A stretch of 62,818 nucleotides of DNA, from the NCBI GenBank assembly GCA_012520945.1, contig JAAYNH010000048.1:1-62818 (forward strand), in the 5' to 3' direction. Below, piece by piece: positions 1 through 7,621 of the stretch. The translations under genes were made by a program, and so were the position numbers. The notes beneath the pieces are model-generated. The model searched no databases. It worked only from the letters and a program-made list of their open reading frames with translations, and was not told the origin of the DNA. Numbering within the stretch: position 1 is the stretch's first letter; the number at the start of each line of letters is the position of its first letter. The DNA comes from Treponema sp. (GTDB lineage Bacteria; Spirochaetota; Spirochaetia; Treponematales; Treponemataceae).

Positions 1-1
1 C

Positions 2-490
2 CAATTATGTATTGATAATGATTTACCACCACTTATTTCAAGCATTACAGTTTTGCGATTAAAGCGTTCAGGCGAAAAAATCGCCAAAGACCTTCAGGCC
101 GAAGCCAGAAAACCAGACTTATTTGGAGAAGATAAAAAACAAGTTCCAGACATTGGTTTTAAGGTTTTCGACAGTGTCGAAGCACCAGCGTTAGAAGTGG
201 ATGAAAAAGGACAGATTTCTATTAGTTTCAATGACTCTGATGCTTTGAGCCGTATTTACAATATGATTTTCACCGTTGGGTTAGACGAACCAACACAAGT
301 TCCCGAAGAAGTAGTAAAAGATTGTATTTATAAAATTGGTAGCCATTATTACATAACCAACAGCGATAAAATAACCAGTGATGATTATTCTAACGCCATT
401 AAAAATGGCAAAGTATTTATTGATGGTTGGACAGCCAGCCTAAATGGAACTTTGCAGAACTATAAAGAAGATGTGAAAATTGTGTTTTAG
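2..490 (+). CDS. Probable type III DNA methyltransferase (Mod), C-terminal fragment
   Basis: The reading frame is open from base 2, so the gene begins before the window and only about 163 C-terminal residues are visible. A segment with a basic RLKRSGEKIAK helix leads to the phrase DIGFKVF. That phrase resembles the GFKVFKLDSSN signature in the C-terminal half of type III restriction-modification Mod subunits, which are adenine-N6 methylases. The catalytic DPPY and FxGxG motifs would lie upstream and cannot be checked. No res helicase-nuclease gene follows; an attC-like site does instead, so the gene may sit at the end of an integron cassette. The family call rests on a short resemblance and is moderate. 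An apparent TTG at position 53 is internal and is not the real start. Confidence 0.5.
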   Translation, partial: QLCIDNDLPPLISSITVLRLKRSGEKIAKDLQAEARKPDLFGEDKKQVPDIGFKVFDSVEAPALEVDEKGQISISFNDSDALSRIYNMIFTVGLDEPTQVPEEVVKDCIYKIGSHYYITNSDKITSDDYSNAIKNGKVFIDGWTASLNGTLQNYKEDVKIVF

Positions 491-561
491 TACAATCGCC
501 TACGCACGTCCTGTGCTTCGGCGGAAGAGGGGCGCGAAAAAAATTTGAAGAAGGAAGAGGC

Positions 562-678
562 ATCCAACAACTGCTTCAACCTGATATTTTCTTTGTCACA
601 TTTTGTGCAGTCGCTTTGCTCGGCAAAAAGTGCGCCAATCCCTTCGGGCCGGAATTACAGGTTAAGCAAATGTTGGGC
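562..678 (+). repeat. Integron-type attC recombination site (complete)
   Basis: The site opens with ATCCAAC (562-568), which fits the R'' consensus RYYYAAC, and closes with GTTGGGC (672-678), which fits the R' consensus GTTRRRY. The outer arms are imperfect inverted repeats: CCAACAACTGCTTCAACCTG on the left against CAGGTTAAGCAAATGTTGG on the right. They pair apart from small bulges, as expected for the R and L boxes of a folded attC bottom strand. The total length of 117 bp lies in the known range. The centre is more G+C rich than the surrounding chromosome. It follows the Mod-like gene and precedes the HindIII-like cassette, so the integrase cut would fall between G672 and T673. Confidence 0.72.
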
Positions 679-682
679 AGAT

Positions 683-739
683 GCGCCTTACGGCGCACCA
701 GACCACAGATTATTCTACGCGAGCGCCATCCGTGGCGCT
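683..739. other. Two short GC-rich hairpins between attC and the cassette genes
   Basis: Two perfect small inverted repeats follow the attC: GCGCC/GGCGC with loop TTAC (683-696), and AGCGCCA/TGGCGCT with loop TCCG (722-739). They stand out in an AT-rich genome. They may be remnants of a further cassette end, or structure in the leader of the restriction cassette. Neither is followed by a T run, so they are not typical terminators. Together with the attC they account for the 491-791 gene-free stretch. Confidence 0.45.
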
Positions 740-791
740 GGCCATGACACGATCAAAAAAATATGATATTGTCAAGCTTAGGTGGTAAGCT

Positions 792-1247
792 GTGAAAACT
801 GGGATATTCCTTAGACTGTATGAGCTAAATATAACTTATGACAGGTTGAAAGCTGACTTTTATACTGAGCATTATTCGATTTTGAAAAGTAAGGGAAGGG
901 TTATTATTGGAAAAGCTGGGGCAGGCTTTCAACAGTCGAAAATTGACGCCTTGAATGAATATATTAAAAAGAACGATCAAATTATTCTATTTTTATATAG
1001 CTCAAAACAGAAAAAGCTATTTAAATCATCAATTGTTTGTATAAGCGATAAATTGCCAACTGATTCCACATTATATCCAAAATACTACAATGAGCTTTCC
1101 AAGATAAAATTAGCTTTTACCGCAACGGACATTTCAGAAGTTAATATGGAATTGCTTGATAGCGTAAAGTTGGCATCTAATAAAAGAAATATAATGGAAG
1201 TAATTAAAAGCTGTAGAACAGCTTGTATGATTGTTGAACATAATTAG
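792..1247 (+). CDS. Unknown small protein, first gene of the HindIII-like cassette
   Basis: This encodes a 151-residue protein with a GTG start preceded by AGGTGG at about 7 nt. It is followed after 8 bp by the endonuclease gene, so the three genes look co-transcribed. I do not recognise a family with confidence. There is no signal peptide or membrane segment. The middle (about 45-85: GKAGAGF, then a strand-rich stretch IILFLYSS...SSIVCIS) loosely recalls small PUA/EVE-like beta-barrel modules that sometimes accompany restriction systems, but this is only an impression. It lacks the helix-turn-helix look of a classical controller (C) protein. The position argues for an accessory or regulatory role. 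Confidence 0.6.
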   Translation: MKTGIFLRLYELNITYDRLKADFYTEHYSILKSKGRVIIGKAGAGFQQSKIDALNEYIKKNDQIILFLYSSKQKKLFKSSIVCISDKLPTDSTLYPKYYNELSKIKLAFTATDISEVNMELLDSVKLASNKRNIMEVIKSCRTACMIVEHN

Positions 1248-1255
1248 GAGATACA

Positions 1256-2134
1256 ATGCAGTTTTCAGAACTTAGAGACTTAATTAGGGATGAGTCGGGC
1301 AAAGGCGATTTCACAAGAGCTGGTGATTCAATACAAGAAGTAGTGTTTTCACTGGAAAAATCTACCTTAATCCCAATAATTACCGAAATTGGTGCTATAC
1401 CAGAAGATATTGGACATGATTCAAGTGAAGAGAAACTTTACGCTAAAGTTGCAGATATTGTATTAGCGAAGTGTTTCCAAGAACTAGGATTACAATCAAC
1501 CGTAAACCGTGAACGAGCAAATTGTGCAGATGTTGTAGCAAAGAGCCAAATCCATAGCTATACATTGGTTGGAGATGCAAAGGCTTTTAGATTAAGTCGT
1601 ACCGCTAAGAATCAAAAAGATTTTAAAGTTAAATCTATGGTTGATTGGCGTGGTGACAACGATTATGCCGTTCTTGTTTGTCCCTTTTATCAGTATCCAA
1701 AATCAAATAGTCAAATATATGGTCAAGCCTTGGATGGGAATGTGACCCTATTTTCTTGGGAGTATCTATCAGTTCTTTTGGAGAATAGCATTATTGAGTC
1801 ACCTGAGCTAAATCTCTCTGTTTTATGGAATGTAAGTAATGTACTGTCGGGTACAACTGCTGTTGCAGATAAAAATGATGCATTCTTACAGAAACAAAAC
1901 GAATTAATCAGAAGTCATCTGCATTTATCAGAAGAAATTTTCAATGCAAAATTTGCTGACTTCAAAACTAAAATCATTAATCGTGGAGAAATTGAAATCT
2001 CATATTGGAAAAGCCAAATAGAATTGATCAAAAACTATACACGAGAGCAAGCAATTAAAGAATTACTAACTTCTTTGAAACTGAATGAAAAAATTGCTTC
2101 AATAAAAAAATTTATTGATTCTTTGAGGGACTAA
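1256..2134 (+). CDS. HindIII-like type II restriction endonuclease
   Basis: The 292-residue protein is close in length to HindIII (300) and matches its characteristic run: ADAK-type motif GDAKAFRLSRTAKNQ (about 106-120), KDFKVK (121-126), then DYAVL, PF-QYP, SQI and NV-LFSWE. The D107-x-K109 and D122-x-K124 elements look like the metal-binding core of the PD-(D/E)XK-type nuclease fold. From the family it would cut A/AGCTT; this specificity is inferred. It has a good ribosome-binding site (TAGGAGA) and its stop codon directly abuts the methylase start. HindIII sites are frequent elsewhere in this window, so protection by the partner methylase would be needed if it is active. Confidence 0.88.
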   Translation: MQFSELRDLIRDESGKGDFTRAGDSIQEVVFSLEKSTLIPIITEIGAIPEDIGHDSSEEKLYAKVADIVLAKCFQELGLQSTVNRERANCADVVAKSQIHSYTLVGDAKAFRLSRTAKNQKDFKVKSMVDWRGDNDYAVLVCPFYQYPKSNSQIYGQALDGNVTLFSWEYLSVLLENSIIESPELNLSVLWNVSNVLSGTTAVADKNDAFLQKQNELIRSHLHLSEEIFNAKFADFKTKIINRGEIEISYWKSQIELIKNYTREQAIKELLTSLKLNEKIASIKKFIDSLRD

Positions 2135-3067
2135 ATGACAGTAAAAGAAGTATGTACTGTAAACAATATTATCAATGGAGACTCTATTGAACTAATAAAA
2201 AAAATGGATTCAGAATGTATTCATTTGATTCTTAGTGATATTCCTTATGGCATTGGTGTAGAGGATTGGGATGTATTGCATTCAAATACTAATACTGCTT
2301 ATTTAGGAACTAGCCCTGCTCAAGAAAAGGCAGGTGCAGTTTTTAAGAAGAGAGGAAAGCCATTAAACGGCTGGTCAGAAGCAGATCGCTTGATACCAAA
2401 ACAGTACTATGATTGGGTCTCAACATGGGCTTCTGAATGGTATCGCGTACTTAAACCAGGCGCGAGTGCCTTTGTTTTTGCTGGCAGACGGTTGGCCCAT
2501 CGTGCTATATGCGCATTTGAAGATGTTGGATTTACATATAAAGATATGATTGCTTGGGAAAAGGAAAGAGCCGCTCATAGGGCGCAAAGAATCAGCGTTG
2601 TCTTTGAACGCAGAGATGATACAGATTCAGCAAATAAGTGGATTGGATGGAAAGTAGGCAATCTGCGTCCAACATTTGAACCTATTCTTTGGTTCACAAA
2701 GCCTTATCGTATCGGCGGCACTATTGCAGATAATGTTTTACAGAACGGAGTTGGTGCATATAATGAAAGTATATTATCAAATTATCAACAAGAACCTAAC
2801 AATATATTAAGAGTTCAAGCGCAACGAAAAGATTCTGGATTGCACCCAACTCAAAAACCGCTTGCATTGATGGAATTATTAATTGAACTTACTACAACAA
2901 AAGATCAAGTTGTTTTTGATCCTTTTTGTGGAAGTGGAACGACTTTAGTTGCAGCGTTAAAACTGGGTAGGAAATATATCGGCATTGAAAAAGAACAGGT
3001 ATATTTTCAAGCTGCAAAAAAACGATTGGAAGAAGAAGCGAATTTACTAAAAAACACATTGTTTTAA
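2135..3067 (+). CDS. HindIII-like adenine-N6 DNA methyltransferase
   Basis: This 310-residue cognate methylase of the upstream nuclease starts immediately after the nuclease stop. The catalytic motif DIPYG (35-39, a DPPY variant) precedes the SAM-binding motif DPFCGSGTT (262-270), the beta-class order also found in M.HindIII. Between them lie conserved blocks such as RGKPLNGW, VLKPGASAFVFAGRRL and GNLRPTFEPILWF, which fit the M.HindIII family. HPTQKP (motif X region) sits before motif I. Expected product is N6-methyladenine in AAGCTT; specificity is inferred from the pairing. A long stem-loop follows the stop codon. Confidence 0.88.
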   Translation: MTVKEVCTVNNIINGDSIELIKKMDSECIHLILSDIPYGIGVEDWDVLHSNTNTAYLGTSPAQEKAGAVFKKRGKPLNGWSEADRLIPKQYYDWVSTWASEWYRVLKPGASAFVFAGRRLAHRAICAFEDVGFTYKDMIAWEKERAAHRAQRISVVFERRDDTDSANKWIGWKVGNLRPTFEPILWFTKPYRIGGTIADNVLQNGVGAYNESILSNYQQEPNNILRVQAQRKDSGLHPTQKPLALMELLIELTTTKDQVVFDPFCGSGTTLVAALKLGRKYIGIEKEQVYFQAAKKRLEEEANLLKNTLF

Positions 3068-3098
3068 GACAATTTGCCGTCCATGGCAAATTGTCTTT
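3066..3098 (+). terminator. Hairpin terminator after the restriction-modification genes
   Basis: A 13-bp perfect stem (3066-3078 with 3085-3097, core GACAATTTGCC/GGCAAATTGTC) has a 6-nt loop and a short T-rich tail (TTTCT). It starts within the methylase stop region and lies just before the second attC-like sequence, as expected for the end of a cassette transcript. Confidence 0.6.
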
Positions 3099-3115
3099 CT
3101 ACGTGGTGGTCTTCT

Positions 3116-3197
3116 GCCCAACAACTGCTTCAACCTGACATTGCTATTGTCATACTTTTTGCTAATCGTCGCTGCGCTCCTCGGCAAAAAATGCGCC
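3116..3197 (+). repeat. Truncated attC-like site (5' half only)
   Basis: GCCCAAC (3116-3122) fits R'' and is followed by AACTGCTTCAACCTGA, which matches the left arm of the attC at 562 almost base for base. Further on, both share TCGGCAAAAA and TGCGCC. After 3197 the similarity stops. I find no GTTRRRY or right arm (CAGGTTAAGC) before the next gene. The site is therefore probably a half-attC left by deletion or by fusion to chromosomal DNA. Confidence 0.55.
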
Positions 3198-3248
3198 TAT
3201 TAATAATCCTGAATAACCGAGTATAATAATTACATAAGAGGAGTGTTT

Positions 3249-3605
3249 ATGGCTGATCTCGAGAAATATAGAGAAGGTTATCAGGATATAAAAAATATAG
3301 TGAGATCAATTCCAGAATCCTTGCTTGACTTTATTCCTGCATATGAAAATGCTTGGTCAATACAAGAACATATCATTCATTTAGTAGATAGTGAAACAAA
3401 TGGCTTAGTAAGGCTAAAATCAATTATTGCACAGCCAGGATCTGATTGTTATGTAATGGATGAAGATATTTGGACAAAAAATATAAGAAGAAAAAATGAA
3501 GATATAAATAAATACTTGGAATTGTTTAAAAGTATTAGAGAAATAGCATATGATTTTATCAAAGATGAATCACAAGAAAATTGGAAAGGACAATACAATG
3601 GGTGA
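3249..3605 (+). CDS. DinB-like (four-helix YfiT/DinB superfamily) protein, short at the C-terminus
   Basis: This encodes about 118 residues from the ATG that follows AAGAGGAG at 6 nt; an upstream in-frame GTG at 3243 overlaps this ribosome-binding site and is less likely. The segment AWSIQEHIIHLVDSE matches the DinB superfamily pattern W-x-EHhxHhxDxE, in which the histidine is a metal ligand. YVMDEDIW and a following long helix also fit. The usual C-terminal helix with the second histidine pair is absent: the protein ends right after NWKGQYNG, about 40 residues early. No continuation was found in the other frames, so the protein is probably truncated and may have lost its metal site. Confidence 0.6.
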   Translation: MADLEKYREGYQDIKNIVRSIPESLLDFIPAYENAWSIQEHIIHLVDSETNGLVRLKSIIAQPGSDCYVMDEDIWTKNIRRKNEDINKYLELFKSIREIAYDFIKDESQENWKGQYNG

Positions 3606-3636
3606 ATATTTATAAAAAACATAAATTTTATAAAAC

Positions 3637-3665
3637 TTGTCAAAAGTGTTTTTTTATTCTATATT
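3637..3665 (+). promoter_or_regulatory. Sigma-70-type promoter for the HExxH protein gene (probably leaderless)
   Basis: TTGTCA (3637-3642), a 17-bp spacer and TATATT (3660-3665). The start codon at 3675 lies only 9 nt beyond the -10 box and no ribosome-binding site is present, so transcription would begin at or within a couple of bases of the ATG. Confidence 0.65.
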
Positions 3666-3674
3666 AATACCATT

Positions 3675-4484
3675 ATGAACAATGAACAAATTAAAGACTT
3701 GCTTTTGGATATTCGCAACAGTGAACTGGATTTTTCGGTGACACTTTCCGGTAAAGAAAGTAAACGAGTAAATGGTCTTTATAAACCTGAAAGTCGTGAA
3801 ATTATCCTTCATAATAAAAATTTTAATAACGATAATCAGTTAATTTATACTGCAATTCATGAATATACACATCATATAATGAATGAACAAATTATGCAAA
3901 ACTCCGGTGGTAAACTGACGCTAAACACAAGTCGTAGTCACACAAACGCTTTTTGGGCTCTTTTTCATGAATTATTAGTAATTGCTGAAGAAAAAGATTA
4001 TTATAAATTGACTTTAGAAGAATCACCGGAATTAGAAGAAGTGACCAAAAAAATTCGAACAGAATATTTAGAAAAAAACGGTCAACTTATGATTGAGTTC
4101 GGTAAATTGCTTATGGAAGCACATAAACTTTGTACGGATGCAAATATTCGTTATGAAGATTATATCGATAGGGTTTTGCAATTGCCACGACAGGCTGCAA
4201 AAACAATTACAGCTGTAAGTAACGCAAATATAAATCCTGCCGTAGGTTTTGAGAATATGAAACTTCTTGCAAGCATAAAAAATAAAGATAAGCGCATTGA
4301 AGCTGAAGCTGAGCTGGAAAGTGGCAAAAGTTATGATACTGTGCGTAATATGATGAAACGAAAAAGTAAAGAAGTTGATGAGAAGACTAAGCTTGAAAAA
4401 GAAAAACAACGTCTGGAAAAAACGATTGCAGCATTAAAAACAAGATTGGAAATTATATCCGACACATTGGAACAACTTGGTTAG
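3675..4484 (+). CDS. HExxH putative metallopeptidase-like protein with C-terminal coiled coil
   Basis: The 269-residue cytoplasmic protein has no signal peptide. Residues 62-66 form HEYTH, a zinc-binding HExxH motif, within a segment AIHEYTHHIM typical of small gluzincin or SprT-like metallopeptidases. A further SRSHTNAFWALFHELL segment (about 94-109) could provide the third ligand. The last 60 residues are strongly charged and helical, predicting a coiled coil. I cannot name a known family. The mRNA looks leaderless (see the promoter at 3637). It converges on rsmE with a 22-bp gap. Confidence 0.65.
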   Translation: MNNEQIKDLLLDIRNSELDFSVTLSGKESKRVNGLYKPESREIILHNKNFNNDNQLIYTAIHEYTHHIMNEQIMQNSGGKLTLNTSRSHTNAFWALFHELLVIAEEKDYYKLTLEESPELEEVTKKIRTEYLEKNGQLMIEFGKLLMEAHKLCTDANIRYEDYIDRVLQLPRQAAKTITAVSNANINPAVGFENMKLLASIKNKDKRIEAEAELESGKSYDTVRNMMKRKSKEVDEKTKLEKEKQRLEKTIAALKTRLEIISDTLEQLG

Positions 4485-4506
4485 ATATTTTTTGTGCTTT
4501 GTAAAA

Positions 4507-5292
4507 TTAAATAAAGCCGAGTTTTTCTAAAATGATGGCTGCTGCAACAGTAGCGGCACTTTCAGTTCGTAGGATTCTATTTCCTATGGAACAACTGATA
4601 AAACCAGCATTTTTCAAAAGATTGCGTTCGTTATTTGTCCAGCCACGTTCACTGCCAATTGCGGCATAAACACATTTTTTAGTATTCTTTGAAACGTCTT
4701 TAACACAATGCAAATGTTCATCATTTATAATATGATTCATAAATTGACCTAAGCTGTGTTTTGGTGCAACATTATCTAATGTGGCTTTTGCACAATTTTC
4801 AAAAAATTCATCATGAATATGCAAAAAATGCAAACATTGTGAAACATCTGTGTGCAAAAACAGTTTTGGAATATGTGTGCTTTTTGCCTGGACACTGCCT
4901 TCGATTAAAAGATTTTCCGCCGTGCCTTTTTCAACTATATTTGATTGCAGATATGATTTTTCGGTTAATTCTGTTCCTGTTAAATGAATTTCGCAAATAC
5001 CAAGTCCTGCCATGTCACGAAAAAGGCGTTTGAGTTGAATTGGACGCGGAAAGCCGACAATCATTTTCAAACTATTTAGCGGAATGCCATCATTTTCAGG
5101 AATAAAGTCAAAATAAATAGCTACGTCGTCAATTTTTGAGATATGTGCTTTTCCTGCATTGCCTCCAATAATTCCGGCTTCAAAACTGTCCCCTTCTTTT
5201 TTGTGCAAAATTTCCAAAATATGTTTTGCTCTTGAATCTTTATTTGAAAGGGGTAAATTTATTTCTTCAGGAGCGAATAGTGCAATATTCAT
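4507..5292 (-). CDS. rsmE: 16S rRNA m3U1498 methyltransferase RsmE
   Basis: The 261-residue protein has the RsmE layout: an N-terminal PUA-like barrel (HILEILHKKEGDSFEAG, about 24-40) and a C-terminal SPOUT methylase domain. It should methylate U1498 of 16S rRNA with SAM. The knotted SAM site is recognisable as IGSERGW (212-218) and RILRTESA (239 onward). The usual form is IGPEGGW, so proline and a glycine are replaced here, which is unusual but leaves the rest intact. The start has no ribosome-binding site; TATATT (5300-5305) lies 7 nt before the ATG, again suggesting a leaderless message. Confidence 0.88.
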   Translation of the reverse strand: MNIALFAPEEINLPLSNKDSRAKHILEILHKKEGDSFEAGIIGGNAGKAHISKIDDVAIYFDFIPENDGIPLNSLKMIVGFPRPIQLKRLFRDMAGLGICEIHLTGTELTEKSYLQSNIVEKGTAENLLIEGSVQAKSTHIPKLFLHTDVSQCLHFLHIHDEFFENCAKATLDNVAPKHSLGQFMNHIINDEHLHCVKDVSKNTKKCVYAAIGSERGWTNNERNLLKNAGFISCSIGNRILRTESAATVAAAIILEKLGFI

Positions 5293-5338
5293 ATGAGAAA
5301 ATATAGCAAAATTTAAACAAAAAAGCTATTATCCGTAC

Positions 5339-5366
5339 TTGATATATTTATACTCTGTGCTAAAAT
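5339..5366 (+). promoter_or_regulatory. Promoter of the M30-type lipoprotein protease
   Basis: TTGATA (5339-5344), a 16-bp spacer and TAAAAT (5361-5366). The ATG of the signal peptide follows after 7 nt, with no ribosome-binding site. This supports 5374 as the true start even though it is out of frame with the body of the gene. Confidence 0.55.
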
Positions 5367-5373
5367 ATTTACT

Positions 5374-7604
5374 ATGAAGAGATTTTTTTTTTACTTGTTA
5401 TTATTTTCATTGCTATTTTTACAATAACCGGATGCGAATTTTTAATAAATGCTATACCAAAAATTCCGGAAGATTTGTCTATTATAAAAGATGAAACCAC
5501 AGCAAATAAAGCAAAACTTTCATGGAAAGGTGGTGAAACTGAAGAATTTTATGTATTTTTTAATACAGAAAATAATCCTAATACAGCTGTTCTTGTAAAA
5601 ATTGTTCAAACAACATATACTGATGTCGAATTATATTCGGGAAACTATAATTATTTTTGGGTTCGCTCTGCAACTTTTTTGGGAGCTTCAGATTTTTCTG
5701 AAGGAGTATATTTATATGAAGAACCGGGAGCTGTTCAAAATTTAAAGGTAAGTTATGTTGAAGACGAATGGGCGTCTTTTATTTGGACTGCACAAAATGG
5801 AAAAAATGCACAAATAAAATATGAAATAGAATGTATAAATGATTCGGATGATTCTGTTGTGCTTTCAGAAACAATTTTGCAAAGTAATCTTTTAATAGAA
5901 GATTTAAATGCAAATACAAATTACACTTTATCAATAAAAACAATTTATGGTACAACTTATGTTGGAGAGGTAAATGAAAAAATAAAAACTCTGCTTAAAA
6001 AAACAGATCCCACTATAGTTGAAATTTCACCGCAAGAAATTCCGCAACAAAAAAATTATACAGTTTGTGTTCCTGGAAATTATATTGCATATATTGTAAA
6101 TATAAATCCGAACGATAATCCTCTCCCTGGAGTTTTAAGTCAAAACATTCGTACAGATAAAAAAATACGAAAACCTGCTATGGTTCCTTCACTAAAAGAA
6201 GAAAGTTTTAAAAATGAGGAAGGGCTTTCAACTATATTTTCAAACGGAGTTGAACGCTATGAAATGCAAATGCCTGTTTTTGAAAGGCCTTTCTCTTTGA
6301 CGCGTACATTAAAAACACCAACATTTACTCCTTTTAAAGAAGGAGATACAAAAATTTTTAATTGTGACGGTAGTGGCACAAGTGAAGCAAATTGGGTTGA
6401 CAGAAAAGTTCCTGCAACAATGCGTTATAAAGGTGAACATTGTTATGTTTGGGTTGCGAATGATAATTATAATGAAGATAATACTCGTTCTGTTGTGAAT
6501 AATAATAAAGTTAAGCAGTTTCAAGTAGAAATTTTTGGAAAGGCATTTGATAATATTTATCCGCACATGATTAATATGTTTGGCAAAAAATATTCCGTAC
6601 AAAAGACAGGCAAAATTGCACCAAATGATAAAATATCAATCTTTTTATATGATATTATGGAAGATTTTAGTGAAAATCAAATGGGTGGTGTGCTAGGATA
6701 TTTTTGGGGTGCGGATATGAATCATGATTATGCAATTGCTAATGAATTGGAATTAATAAATATTGATGTTCATTTTGTAAATATTTATCCTGAGTTGGCA
6801 GCATCAACTTTAGCACACGAGTTTCAGCATATGTTACGTTATGTGAATAAAGATTTTTTAAACCCCGGTGATGAAACATGGGTTCAAGAAATGATGTCCA
6901 TGTTGTGTGAAGATATTTTGCAAGATAAAATAACTTTGGAGAATTATGAACCTGGTAAAGAACGTGTTTTTATTGGGGACAGTGAATCTCCAAAAGGACG
7001 TCTTTATCAATTTTTATGCACATATTATGACGGCGGATTGTTTTTTTGGGAAAATAAAACTATGTCATATTCGCGAACGTATGCTTTTGGAGCTTGGCTT
7101 GTTAGAAATTACGGAGGTGTAAAGTTGCTTAAAGAAATGGCAACAAATTCACAAATTGGTCTTAACTGTGTAATTTCCGCATTGCAGAGTTGTGGTGTAA
7201 ATAAGCCTGTTGAAAAATTATTGGAAGAATATGTGGTGTCTTTACTGTACAATGTTTTACCTGCGGACAAAGCAGAATCATATAAATTAACTACTTTATA
7301 TAAAGACTCTCCAAGTGAAACTATTGCCGGGCAAACTTATGCTTTTAAAGCCATAGATATGTCAAGATATTATTATTATAATAATAACGGTGCACAGTTT
7401 GGGCTTTTTGCATTTCCTGCAGAGAAGGATCCGGCTGAATATATGCCAAGTATCAATGATGTAAAATATTTTTGTGCCGGTGGTTTTACTGTTCAAAAAC
7501 TGTATGATAATACAAATTCCGCAGCGGAAAAATATCTTGATTTTGAATTTACGGATTTAGCAGAATCAACTTGTGGTGTAAAAACCTTTATAATTATGCG
7601 ATAA
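5374..7604 (+). CDS. M30 (hyicolysin)-like lipoprotein protease, frameshifted at a poly-T tract
   Basis: The main frame (open through 5475-7604) encodes about 709 residues after the lipobox. The N-terminal region holds fibronectin-III-like beta repeats (WTAQNGKNAQIKYEIE; LNANTNYTLSIKT). HEFQH (about residue 448 counting from 5475) followed by DETWVQEMMSMLCED fits the HExxH...E zinc site of M30 peptidases. The start at 5374 reads MKRFFF and then enters a T10 run. In the genomic frame it stops after 17 codons; with one extra T (or two fewer) it becomes a perfect lipoprotein signal peptide ending TITGC and continues into the protease. Expression therefore needs slippage or a length change, unless the run is a sequencing error. 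Confidence 0.72.
5383..5392 (+). repeat. T10 homopolymer inside a signal-peptide coding sequence
   Basis: Ten consecutive T residues (5383-5392) lie four codons into the protease gene. Register analysis: 10 T gives a 17-codon stop; 11 T or 8 T restores the signal peptide with a lipobox cysteine at 5433-5435. Such tracts are hot spots for replication or polymerase slippage and for sequencing error. Confidence 0.8.
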
Positions 7605-7621
7605 CATGCTATACTGAGTTT

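Noticed and set aside
545-766. 73-codon frame between the Mod-like gene and the cassette
   Set aside because: It lies over the attC site and the GC-rich hairpins, has no credible ribosome-binding site and no protein-like composition.
774-3067. Possible avoidance of HindIII sites in the window
   Set aside because: At least 17 AAGCTT sites were seen by eye across the window, close to what base composition would give, so there is no avoidance; absence inside the 2.3-kb R-M genes is within chance.
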